A stretch of DNA of 12,278 nt from an uncultured Oscillospiraceae bacterium (GTDB lineage: Bacteria; Bacillota; Clostridia; Oscillospirales; Oscillospiraceae): contig CALWYA010000030.1 of assembly GCA_944385645.1 (NCBI GenBank), forward strand, positions 1 to 12,278, in the 5' to 3' direction. Numbering within the stretch: position 1 is the stretch's first letter; each line of letters opens with the position of its first letter. The notes under the pieces were generated by a model that worked only from the letters and a program-made list of their open reading frames with translations, had not been told where the DNA came from and did no database searches. A program made the translations under genes and the position numbers. This document shows positions 1-7,215 of this stretch, piece after piece.

Positions 1-2533
1 GATGACACTTCACCCAGCTGTCCCGGATACTGCCCCAGGAGGCCCCGGCGATGCCGCCCACATAGCTGCCGTTGGTACTGGCCACCATCCCGTAATTCTC
101 ACAGCCGCTCACCCGGCCCAGGTCCATCAGTCCCGCGCCGCCGCCGGCGTAGTTCTCCTTCCCGGTGACCGGCCCGGTGTTGACGCAGGAGAGGACGGCG
201 GCCCGGGTCTGGTACCGGAAGTCCAGGGAGCGTCCCCCCTCCCGGATCAGATCGTCCTCCGGGTCAAAGTCGTATTCGATGGCCATGGAGCCCACGATGC
301 CGCCGGTGTTCACATCCCCCTCCACCGCGCCGCTGTTCCGAGCGCTGACGATGGCCCCGGTGTCCGGCACGCCGGTCTCCTGGTCGGACACGTCCTCGAA
401 CCGCTCCGTCTCCTCGTCCGAGCCCTCCAGCATATCCCGGAGCAGATCGGTGATGACGCCGAACTGGGCGCTGATGGCATCCAAATCGTCCAGCAGGAGG
501 TCCTTGCTGCCGGACATAGTCTCCCGCAGGGCCTCTCCGTCATCCAGAAGCTGGGTGAAGACGTCCCCCAGGGCGTCCCCCTGGGCCTGGATCTCCTCGC
601 TGATGGGGTGGATGGTGATGGTGGGCATCTCCGAGAGCTCCTCCACGGTGTCCGCCAGATCCCGGCCGATCCCGGCCGCCTGTCCCAGAAGGTCCTCCGT
701 AGTGTCCACGACCTTCTCCAGCGCGTGTCCCACGTCCCCGCCCTGCTCTAAAAGCTCCCGCAGACTGCCGGCGATGTCCTGCCCCTCCTTGGCCGCGTTC
801 GCCAGGGAGCGGAGGGCGGCGGAGAGGGATGCTCCGGCCCCTTTCACATCCTCCAGCGCATTGCCAAACTCCTCCGGGTGGGTCAGGGAATCGGCCAGCC
901 GGATCAGGGCCTTCCCCATGTCCGGCAAGGCAGCCGCCGCTTGGGCGAGGCCGCTTTGCACGCCGGCCAGGGCCCCATTCCACGCCGCTTGCTGTTCCTC
1001 GGTCATCCCATCCAGCCCGCCAGCTTCCCACAAAATGCGCAGCGCCTGGGCGGCGGAGCCGGCCGCTTCGCCGCAGTCCTCCGCAAAGATGCCGAAGGCT
1101 TCAAAAAGCGCCTCCACGGCCGGGCCGGTGTCTTCCCCCCGGCCCAGCACCTGCTTCAGGTGATCCAGAGCGGACTGGAGCTGATCGCGGGAGGCGCGGG
1201 CCTGGGTCAGGGCGGAACGAAGGGCCCGGATCGCATCCCCCACCTCGGCTGCCGTATCCGCGCCGATCTCGCCCGCCGCCCGGCCCTCCTCCAGTACGTC
1301 GCCCAGCTGTCCGGCCATCTCCTCCGCCAGATCCAGGACGCCGGCGGTGTCATCCAGCATGGGCGCTATTTCGTCTATCAGCCACGAGAGGCGGGCGGAG
1401 AGGCTGTTGATCTCGTCGATGTTCCCGTTGGCCCAGTCTGTGGCGGAGTCGGCCAGATCCCCGATGACCTCCTGGGCCTCTCCGGCCCGCTGGGAAATGG
1501 CGTCCATCCGGTCAGAGAGCTGGTCGGAGGAGGCGCTCAGGTCATCTCGCAAATCACCGGCCAGGGCCCGCAGGGTGTCCAGAGCGTCCAGCAGATCGCC
1601 CATTTGGCCCTCGTTGAAGAGCAGGCGCACCTCCGGCTCCAGCTGGCCAGCGACGCCGCCCACATCCTTCCGGCCCAGAACGGTCCCGGTGTTGGTACAG
1701 CCGTCCAGATACCCGGACTGCCGCCCCACGATGCCGCCGATGTTGTAGCCCACATGGGCGTACCCCACCGGCCCAGTGTTGGTACAGCCCTGCAGGATGC
1801 CGCTGGAAAACCCGGCGATGCCCCCAATGTCCGTGCAGGCCGGCACGTTTTCCGCCGCGTTGAGCTGTTCCCGGTTCAGGTCATCCAGGCTCACGACGAC
1901 GGTCGCTTCCATGGTGTTGACGCCGCCCAGGTTTTCGCATTGCAGGATGGTTCCGTAATTCTGCCCGGCGATGCCGCCCACATAGTGCTCCCCGGAGAGG
2001 GAGCCGGAGAAGGTACAGCCCACGATCTGCCCCTGGGCTTGGTTGATCCCCACCAGGCCGCCCACGCTGTCCCGTCCGGCTACGGTCCCGGTGAAGGAGC
2101 AGTTGCTCAAAAGCCCCCGGTTGTCCCCGGCCAGTCCGCCCAGAGTGTTCTGCTGGCCGCTGGGGTCGATGATCCCCTCCACCGCCAGGTCATAGACCGC
2201 TCCGGTGGGCTGGATGTACCGGAACAGGCCCCGCACGTTGCCGCTGCCGGTGAGGGACACACCGGAGATGGTGTGGCCCTGGCCGTGGAAGGTGCCACCA
2301 AAGGTGGGGATGGGGGCGAAGTCCACGCCAGTCAGGTCGATGTCCGCCTCCAGATAGACGGTCTTTCCCTGGGACCAGCTATCCAGGGTGCAGCTCCGGG
2401 AAAATTCCGCCAGATCCTCCGCCGTGCGGAGATAGACGGCATCTCCGGCGGCCAGGGCGGCGGTGGTCAGGAGGGAGAACAGCAGAACCGCCGCCGACAG
2501 GAGGCTCACAAACTTATTGATCTTTCGCTTCAT
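1..2533 (-). CDS. Secreted GLUG-repeat protein with a long helical insert (partial; C-terminus beyond the window)
   Basis: I read this minus-strand frame codon by codon from the ATG at 2533 to the left edge: 844 residues, no stop. Residues 1-29 form a signal peptide (basic MKRKINK, hydrophobic core, ALA-A cleavage). Residues about 60-300 are beta-helical GLUG-type repeats, with GG(I/L/V)(A/V)G cores near 131, 157, 185, 236, 265 and 291. Residues about 303-722 change to a charged, Ala/Leu/Asp-rich helical stretch with coiled-coil character and essentially no GLUG cores. GLUG repeats then resume near 743, 796 and 825. The start lies inside the MMPL gene (20-bp overlap) with a GGAGG site about 12 bases upstream, so translation is probably coupled. 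It is expected outside the membrane; a wall or membrane anchor may lie in the missing C-terminus. The domain reading is from motifs; adhesion, scaffolding or assisting the transporter are inferences. Confidence -1.
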   Translation of the reverse strand, partial: MKRKINKFVSLLSAAVLLFSLLTTAALAAGDAVYLRTAEDLAEFSRSCTLDSWSQGKTVYLEADIDLTGVDFAPIPTFGGTFHGQGHTISGVSLTGSGNVRGLFRYIQPTGAVYDLAVEGIIDPSGQQNTLGGLAGDNRGLLSNCSFTGTVAGRDSVGGLVGINQAQGQIVGCTFSGSLSGEHYVGGIAGQNYGTILQCENLGGVNTMEATVVVSLDDLNREQLNAAENVPACTDIGGIAGFSSGILQGCTNTGPVGYAHVGYNIGGIVGRQSGYLDGCTNTGTVLGRKDVGGVAGQLEPEVRLLFNEGQMGDLLDALDTLRALAGDLRDDLSASSDQLSDRMDAISQRAGEAQEVIGDLADSATDWANGNIDEINSLSARLSWLIDEIAPMLDDTAGVLDLAEEMAGQLGDVLEEGRAAGEIGADTAAEVGDAIRALRSALTQARASRDQLQSALDHLKQVLGRGEDTGPAVEALFEAFGIFAEDCGEAAGSAAQALRILWEAGGLDGMTEEQQAAWNGALAGVQSGLAQAAAALPDMGKALIRLADSLTHPEEFGNALEDVKGAGASLSAALRSLANAAKEGQDIAGSLRELLEQGGDVGHALEKVVDTTEDLLGQAAGIGRDLADTVEELSEMPTITIHPISEEIQAQGDALGDVFTQLLDDGEALRETMSGSKDLLLDDLDAISAQFGVITDLLRDMLEGSDEETERFEDVSDQETGVPDTGAIVSARNSGAVEGDVNTGGIVGSMAIEYDFDPEDDLIREGGRSLDFRYQTRAAVLSCVNTGPVTGKENYAGGGAGLMDLGRVSGCENYGMVASTNGSYVGGIAGASWGSIRDSWVKCH

Positions 2534-4988
2534 CTGCTTTTGGAACCTCCTCGGTCTGATAACTGCCGGTCTCCAAGATTCCGGATACGTCGCCGCGAAT
2601 GACACCGTGGATGGTGGCGTCCACGGTGCCGGACACCCGGCCCCGGACCCGCCCGTTCACATAGACGATCCCGCTTGCCTGGGCCCGGCCCACCTCCGGC
2701 ACCTTGATATTGAACCGGGTCTTTTCTACGATCTTGTCTCCCAGATACAGGATCTGGGGCAGGATGAACATGACCAGGAACATGGAGATGAGGGTCCCCC
2801 GGCACAGGCACTCCCCGATGCCCACGATGGCGGGGGAGGTGGTGATCCTGGCGATCAGAAAGCCGGCGGAGGACAGGATGCTCCCCGAGGTAAATACCGT
2901 GGGGAAGGACAGGTTCAGGGCCTGGATGATGGCCTCCCGCCGGGGCATCGTCTCCTTCAGGTCGTTGTACCAGGAGGAAATCACGATGGCGTAGTCGATG
3001 TTGGCCCCCATCTGAATGGAGGTCACCACCAGATAGCTCATGAAGAATATGGGCTGCCCAGTAACGCCGGGGAAGGAAAAGTTGATCCAGATGCTCCCCT
3101 GGATCACCAGAATCAGCAGGATGGGCAGGCCCACCGACTGGAAGGTGAACAGCAGCACCAGGACGACGAGTACCACGGACAGCACGCTGATCATGATATT
3201 GTCCCCGGCGAAGGAGGCGGACAGATCGTAGTCGCTGGTGGAGTCCCCCACCAGGTAGACCTGATCCGGGTCATAGTACCGCTCCGCCTCCCGGTGGATG
3301 ACCTGGAGGAAATCAAAGGTCTCCTGCCCCTCCTCGGGCAGATCCAGGCTCACCAGCATCCGGGTGTAATGTTCCCCCAGCAGCTGGGCCTGGGCGTCGG
3401 TGAGCTGTTCATAGAGGTCATCCAGGTCGGCCGTCTGATCCTCATCCAGGGACACATACCCTTCCTCCACCTTGTCGTAGACGAAGAAGAACATATCCAT
3501 CAGAGGCACGGCATAGTCCTCCACACCGCCCACGATGCGGCCGTATTCCTCTCTCTCTGCCGCGTAGGCGGCGTACACCAGCTTGACCAGCTCATAATCC
3601 AGGTCGGTCATCTCGGCAAACTGCCGGGGCGTCAGGGTGTCGGTGAGCATATGGCCGTCCATCACCTCCACGTTGGACAGTCCCATGGCATAGTCCACCT
3701 GGTCATAGGTCTCCAGCCGGGCGAGCAGAGCCTTTTCACTGGCATAGTCCCCCTTGGGGACGATGAGGGCCATGATGTTCTGGCTCCCGAAGGTCCCGTC
3801 GATCCGCTCCTGGGCGATCTGGCTCTCGTTCTTCTGCGCCGTCTCGATCAGACTAAAGCCGTAGACATAGGGACACCGGCTGGACAGCAGGAATCCTCCC
3901 ACCAGCGCGACGGCGAACAGGGGAACGCCCACATACCGCAGTTTCAGGGTCAGTTTCCCCCAACGGTCGATTTTGGGAATAAAGCTGCGGTGCCGGGTCT
4001 TGGCCATAGCCTTGGAAAAGAGCATGAGAAGGCCCGGCATCAGGGTAAACACCGAGAGCATACTGAACAGGATGGCTTTGACGAGCACGATGCCCATGTC
4101 GAAGCCGATCTGGAACTGCATAAACATCATGGCAACCATACCGGCGATGGTGGTGAGGCTGCTGGCGGAGATGGAAGGAATGGCGGCGGCCACCGCCGCG
4201 ATGCAGGCCTCCCGATCCCCTTTGGTCTCCCGCTCCTCCAGAAAACGGTGGAGCATGATGATGGCGTAGTCGATGGCCAGGGCCAGCTGGAGCACCACTG
4301 TTACCGCATTGGTCACGAAGGAGATTTCACCAAAGATAAAATTTGTCCCCATGTTCAGCAGGGCCGCCGCTATAAAGGTCAGGAGTAGCACCGGGATCTC
4401 CGCGTAGGAGCGGGAGGTGAGCAGCAGTACCAGCACGATGATGACGGCCGCGATCACCAGGATCACCTGCATCTCTTCGGCCAGATCGTCCGACTCGGAA
4501 TCTCCCACGGCACTCTCGATGTAGAAATCATAGGGGGCGAGGAGTTCCCGGATCTCATTCAGGGCGGCAAGGCAGGCCGGATCGTCCTCCTCTCCGTTAA
4601 AAGTCACGGAGATGAGAGCGTCCGCCCCTTTGAAATACTCCGCGATGTCCTCCGGGGTGTCCGTGTCACCCATCGAGGCTGAAGTCACCCCTTCGATTCG
4701 CTCCATCTGTTCCGCCAGGTCGGCGGCGATATCGAGCGTCACATGGGACACCATGACCCGGGCGGTGGCAAAGGTGGTAAATTCCTCGTCCATCAGCGTC
4801 AGGCCCTGGCGGGTCTCCGTGTCGTCCGGCAAATATTCCGTGAGGTCATTGCAGACGCTCACCCAGTTCCGGGAGAACAGGCAGAACACCAGGGCGCAGG
4901 CGTAGAGGAAGAAAATCAGGTTCCGCTTGTCCACGATCACCGTGGCCAGACGCTGAAAAAAGGACGGCTTTTCTGTCTCTCGCTTCAC
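2514..4988 (-). CDS. MMPL/RND-superfamily transporter with an unusual repetitive C-terminal tail
   Basis: 824-residue polytopic membrane protein with the duplicated RND plan. TM1 is near residues 23-40, followed by an extracytoplasmic domain to about 170; a TM bundle spans about 174-325 and another TM 352-370; a second ectodomain runs to about 596, then a last bundle at about 597-752. The pairs D240-Y241 and D665-Y666 sit in equivalent helices of the two halves (AIDYAI, NIDYAI), like the proton-relay Asp-Tyr pairs of MmpL3-type transporters, so proton-driven export of a lipid or other hydrophobic substrate is likely; the substrate is unknown. The cytoplasmic tail has a short G-x-V-x-G repeat near 773-803. 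I chose the GTG at 4988 over an in-frame ATG at 5051: it has AGGAGG 10 bases upstream and overlaps the previous stop as GTGA, and the ATG would add an Arg/Gly-rich leader lying in the upstream gene. It is followed by an overlapping secreted partner gene. Confidence -1.
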   Translation of the reverse strand: MKRETEKPSFFQRLATVIVDKRNLIFFLYACALVFCLFSRNWVSVCNDLTEYLPDDTETRQGLTLMDEEFTTFATARVMVSHVTLDIAADLAEQMERIEGVTSASMGDTDTPEDIAEYFKGADALISVTFNGEEDDPACLAALNEIRELLAPYDFYIESAVGDSESDDLAEEMQVILVIAAVIIVLVLLLTSRSYAEIPVLLLTFIAAALLNMGTNFIFGEISFVTNAVTVVLQLALAIDYAIIMLHRFLEERETKGDREACIAAVAAAIPSISASSLTTIAGMVAMMFMQFQIGFDMGIVLVKAILFSMLSVFTLMPGLLMLFSKAMAKTRHRSFIPKIDRWGKLTLKLRYVGVPLFAVALVGGFLLSSRCPYVYGFSLIETAQKNESQIAQERIDGTFGSQNIMALIVPKGDYASEKALLARLETYDQVDYAMGLSNVEVMDGHMLTDTLTPRQFAEMTDLDYELVKLVYAAYAAEREEYGRIVGGVEDYAVPLMDMFFFVYDKVEEGYVSLDEDQTADLDDLYEQLTDAQAQLLGEHYTRMLVSLDLPEEGQETFDFLQVIHREAERYYDPDQVYLVGDSTSDYDLSASFAGDNIMISVLSVVLVVLVLLFTFQSVGLPILLILVIQGSIWINFSFPGVTGQPIFFMSYLVVTSIQMGANIDYAIVISSWYNDLKETMPRREAIIQALNLSFPTVFTSGSILSSAGFLIARITTSPAIVGIGECLCRGTLISMFLVMFILPQILYLGDKIVEKTRFNIKVPEVGRAQASGIVYVNGRVRGRVSGTVDATIHGVIRGDVSGILETGSYQTEEVPKADEAKDQ

Positions 4989-5320
4989 GCTCTCTGCTCC
5001 TCCTGCCCGGCCTGCCCCGGCGCGCCGCCGGGCAGCGGGACGCCCTCCCACCGGATGCGGCAGGCTTTTGCTGTGGTCTCGCCTGTCAAATGTCCATCTT
5101 GAAGGGCCAGCACCGTCTCACAGAGCAGGGTATGCACCGCCGTGCGGATCGGGTGGAACAGATGGAGATTCCCGTCCTCCGCCTGTACTCCCTGGACGGT
5201 GTTCTCATAGCCCATCAGCTCCAGAAGCCCGGTAAAATAATTGCCCCTGCGTTCCAGGGTCAAAAGCCCTGTCCGGGGCCCCATCTGGCTGTGCAAGGTC
5301 ACTTGATAGCATTCCGTCAT
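4985..5320 (-). CDS. Small protein of unknown family, first gene of the MMPL operon
   Basis: 111 residues starting MTECYQVTLH. I do not recognise the family. There is no signal peptide or membrane segment, so it is probably cytoplasmic. The sequence alternates short beta-strand-like stretches with turns (LLTLERRGNYFTGLLELMGYE, then QGVQAEDGNLHLF and VLALQDGHLTG), which suggests a small beta-barrel, possibly lipocalin-like; this is only a fold impression. The ATG at 5320 is preferred to an upstream in-frame ATG at 5377 because GGAAGGGAG precedes it at about 10 bases and the upstream ATG would lie at the edge of the operator, ahead of the likely transcription start. Its stop overlaps the transporter start (GTGA), so it is expected to be made together with the transporter. 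The last 15 residues are Gly/Pro/Gln-rich and probably disordered. Confidence -1.
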   Translation of the reverse strand: MTECYQVTLHSQMGPRTGLLTLERRGNYFTGLLELMGYENTVQGVQAEDGNLHLFHPIRTAVHTLLCETVLALQDGHLTGETTAKACRIRWEGVPLPGGAPGQAGQEEQRA

Positions 5321-5348
5321 CGTACTCTGCTCCCTTCCGTTTTCTTTC

Positions 5349-5377
5349 AGCGTATGTGACTCCGGCAGAGAAAGCAA
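5349..5377 (-). promoter_or_regulatory. Candidate promoter of the small protein-MMPL-GLUG operon
   Basis: Read on the minus strand: -35 TTGCTT (5372-5377), 17-bp spacer, -10 TACGCT (5349-5354). The -10 is weak (3 of 6 to consensus), but the position fits. Transcription would start near 5342, about 20 bases before the ATG, just upstream of the ribosome site. The -35 box abuts the palindrome at 5378. Confidence -1.
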
Positions 5378-5431
5378 GGTGCAGAAGAGGGGTGGGTGTC
5401 AGAAATCTGACACCTGCCCCCATTCTGCACC
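5378..5431. promoter_or_regulatory. 54-bp palindromic operator between divergent promoters, likely TetR target
   Basis: The core GGTGTCAGAAATCTGACACC (5395-5414) has perfect 9-bp arms around an AA centre. The symmetry continues outward about the same centre: GGGG/CCCC (5389-5392 with 5417-5420) and GGTGCAGAA/TTCTGCACC (5378-5386 with 5423-5431), giving 22 of 27 matching positions per arm. A further half-site, TGACACC at 5434-5440, overlaps the rightward -35. The symmetry is seen directly; binding by the adjacent TetR-family protein is inferred from position and from the usual habits of such regulators. Confidence -1.
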
Positions 5432-5432
5432 C

Positions 5433-5461
5433 ATGACACCGCAGGAAACTTATGCTATACT
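5433..5461 (+). promoter_or_regulatory. Promoter of the TetR-kinase unit
   Basis: -35 ATGACA (5433-5438), 17-bp spacer, -10 TATACT (5456-5461). Both boxes are 5 of 6 to the sigma-A consensus. The start would be near 5468, leaving a leader of about 38 bases. The -35 lies within the TGACACC half-site, which suggests autorepression. Confidence -1.
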
Positions 5462-5505
5462 TCAGACTGACGATTTGTTTTCACAGGCAAGCTGGGAGGC
5501 CCAGA

Positions 5506-6123
5506 ATGGAGAAACGGACATACGCGGCCGGCGACGCCGCCAGGCAGGAGATCTGCGCCGCGCTGAAATCACTGATGGCGCAAAAGCCGCTGGACAAGAT
5601 CACCGTGGCGGAGATCATGCGCCAATGCGGCATGACCCGCCAGCACTTTTACTATCACTTTGAGGATATCTATGCCGCGGTGCGCTGGATGTTCGACCAG
5701 GAGGCGGTGGCCCTGCTCCGGGCCCACGAGGGGGTCCTGCTGTGGCAGGACGGCCTGCTCCAGCTGTTCCGCTACCTTCAGGAGAATCGGGCGGTGTGCC
5801 TGTGCGCCCTCCACTCCGTCAGCCGGGAACATCTGAAACGGTTCTTCCGGGATGACATCAATTCCGTCATTCAGAACACCATTCAGAATCTCGCGGCCCA
5901 GCTGAATTATCCGGCCAGCGACCGGGAGATCGATCTGCTGACGAGATTCTATGTGAGCGCCCTGGCCGGCATCACTGAGGACTGGCTGCAGGGGGAGATC
6001 CGGGAGACGCCGGAGGAGCTGATCCGCTTCACCGACCAGCTGCTCCGCTCCCATGTCATGGGGGCAAAGCTCCGGCTGGCCGGGGAGAATATGGACTTTA
6101 ACGCCGAGGAAGGAGGCCGCTGA
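5506..6123 (+). CDS. TetR/AcrR-family transcriptional regulator
   Basis: 205-residue regulator. The N-terminal DNA-binding domain covers about residues 10-55, with the helix-turn-helix at 33-52: ITVAEIMRQCGMTRQHFYYH, including the characteristic aromatic FYYHF. The rest is the ligand/dimer domain; the YYHFEDIYAAVRWMF stretch resembles TetR proteins with the DhaS-like C-terminal domain (TetR_C_8 type), and this subfamily call is from memory. I chose ATG 5506 because GGGAGG lies 6-7 bases upstream; an in-frame ATG at 5452 overlaps the -10 region. The divergent operator at 5378-5431 and the transporter operon beyond it make local repression of efflux or envelope genes the likely role. The inducer is unknown. 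The stop is one base from the next start. Confidence -1.
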   Translation: MEKRTYAAGDAARQEICAALKSLMAQKPLDKITVAEIMRQCGMTRQHFYYHFEDIYAAVRWMFDQEAVALLRAHEGVLLWQDGLLQLFRYLQENRAVCLCALHSVSREHLKRFFRDDINSVIQNTIQNLAAQLNYPASDREIDLLTRFYVSALAGITEDWLQGEIRETPEELIRFTDQLLRSHVMGAKLRLAGENMDFNAEEGGR

Positions 6124-6124
6124 G

Positions 6125-6727
6125 ATGAAATCGTCTGTGATCGCCCTGGGCCGGCAATTCGGCAGTGGGGGCCGGGAGATCGGGAAGCGCCTGGCGGAAA
6201 ACTGGGGCATCCCCTGCTATGACCGGGAGCTGATCGCTCTGGCCGCCCAAAAGGCGCAGCTGAGGGAGGAACTGTTCTCCGGGAAAGAGGAAAAGGCCGC
6301 CAATCCCTGGCTGTTTACCGGCATCTATGAGGGCGGCCCACAGGTCCGGAAGGGCCAACCGGCGGAGGACATCCTGTTCGAGCTGCAGAGCCAGGTCATC
6401 CTGGAGCTTGCCCAGGCAGGGCCCTGCATCATCGTGGGGCGGTGCGCCGATGTGGTCCTCCGCTCCGCCGGTATCCCGGTGGTCGGCCTGTTTGTCTGCG
6501 CCCCCTTTGCCGACCGGGTCAGCCGCCGGATGGCGGTCGAGGGCATCGGGCAAAAAGAGGCGGAGGATGCTGTCAGGAAAATCGACAAACAGCGGAAGAA
6601 ATATTACGATACTTACACTGGCCGGAACTGGGGTGCGCCGGATAACTATGACTTCTGCATCAACAGCTCGGTCCGGGGGATCGAGGGGACGGCGGAGATG
6701 ATCGCCTCCTGGGTCAAACTCCTCTGA
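6125..6727 (+). CDS. Cytidylate kinase-like family protein
   Basis: 200 residues. The N-terminus is a P-loop in the arrangement of the cytidylate-kinase-like family (Pfam Cytidylate_kin2): VIALGRQFGSGGREIGKRLA at residues 5-24, followed by YDRELI near 37-42 and IIVGRCADVVL near 105-115. The family is a sibling of cytidylate kinase and widespread in Clostridia; its physiological substrate is generally not established, so a true CMP kinase role should not be assumed. The late RKIDKQRKKYYDTYTG stretch is typical of the lid region. The start has AGGAGG 8 bases upstream, and the gene begins one base after the TetR stop, so the two are co-transcribed. Why a nucleotide-kinase-like protein is paired with this regulator is unclear. 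Confidence -1.
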   Translation: MKSSVIALGRQFGSGGREIGKRLAENWGIPCYDRELIALAAQKAQLREELFSGKEEKAANPWLFTGIYEGGPQVRKGQPAEDILFELQSQVILELAQAGPCIIVGRCADVVLRSAGIPVVGLFVCAPFADRVSRRMAVEGIGQKEAEDAVRKIDKQRKKYYDTYTGRNWGAPDNYDFCINSSVRGIEGTAEMIASWVKLL

Positions 6728-6752
6728 TAATGAATAAATGATTTTATGAAAA

Positions 6753-6794
6753 AAGAGATAGAGCCAAGGCCTCACGACCTTGGCTCTATCTCTT
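6753..6794. terminator. Bidirectional terminator between the kinase-like gene and ssrA
   Basis: Perfect 17-bp stem (6753-6769 with 6778-6794) and an 8-base loop CCTCACGA. On the minus strand it is followed by a T run (A run at 6749-6754 on the plus strand), making it a good ssrA terminator. On the plus strand it sits 25 bases after the kinase-like stop with a poorer T-rich tail (CTTCTGTTA). The two units converge here. Confidence -1.
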
Positions 6795-6801
6795 CTGTTA
6801 T

Positions 6802-6842
6802 CGCAAATACATTCCTGACAATATGCAGAGTTCGTATTTGCG
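6802..6842. repeat. Inverted repeat just past the tmRNA 3' end
   Basis: CGCAAATAC (6802-6810) and GTATTTGCG (6834-6842) form 9-bp perfect arms around a 23-base interval. On the minus strand this lies between the mature tmRNA CCA end (6848) and the terminator, so it could fold in the 3' trailer of the precursor. The structure is seen; a processing role is a guess. Confidence -1.
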
Positions 6843-6847
6843 CGTTA

Positions 6848-7215
6848 TGGTGGAGGCGGGGAGAGTTGAACTCCCGTCCGAAAACCCTTCCATGGGAACT
6901 TCTCCGGGCGCAGACGGTTATTGCGGGAGCCCTGAGCTCCCTGTTCCCCTCTCCCCGGGCAAGCCGTCACGCCCGGGGGTCGGGTGAGCTTCATAATTCA
7001 TGGCCGGCGCAAAGCTTTGCCGGCGCACGTGCACCACTAAACGACGCCTGATCCCGGCTCGTGGTCCTTCCGGGTCAGACGGCCGCCTTTAATTAGGCAG
7101 CGTAAGCGTAGTTATCGTTGTTCTTTAATTTATAAAGAATGCCCGTTTTAAGGTGGCCAGGCGCCACCGCCCGCTATTCCCACTTCCGTGTCCCCGTCGA
7201 AACCGGTACGCCCCC
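6848..7215 (-). ncRNA. ssrA: Transfer-messenger RNA (tmRNA)
   Basis: 368-nt one-piece tmRNA, which with SmpB rescues stalled ribosomes and tags the unfinished peptide for proteolysis. The 5' end GGGGGCG (7215-7209) pairs with CGCCTCC before the encoded ACCA 3' end at 6848, forming the 7-bp acceptor stem with one G-U pair. It is followed by the conserved GGTTTCGACGGGGAC near the 5' end, and the 3' half ends with a T-arm-like GTTCAACTC. The tag reading frame at 7122-7096 encodes NNDNYAYAA and ends with TAA at 7095-7093. The preceding in-frame codon is AAG; I cannot fix the exact resume codon. The ends are set by the acceptor pairing. smpB lies just upstream. I found no convincing promoter directly in front. 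Confidence -1.

Noticed and set aside
878..2602. 574-residue plus-strand open frame opposite the GLUG gene
   Set aside because: Antisense to a continuous signal-peptide-bearing GLUG frame; composition is Gly/His/Gln/Val-rich without any domain, typical of the mirror of GC-rich coding sequence.
2463..4388. 641-residue plus-strand open frame opposite the MMPL gene
   Set aside because: His/Asp/Gly-rich and lacking a recognisable domain or ribosome site; the minus strand encodes a clear transporter with paired Asp-Tyr motifs.
6746..7051. 101-residue plus-strand ORF containing RRGELNSRP
   Set aside because: It lies across the terminator and the antisense of tmRNA; this peptide is what the T-arm region of tRNA-like genes gives when mistranslated.
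6848..7215. Possible mobile-element attachment site at the ssrA 3' end
   Set aside because: ssrA is a common integration target, but I saw no integrase gene and no repeated copy of the 3' end in the window.
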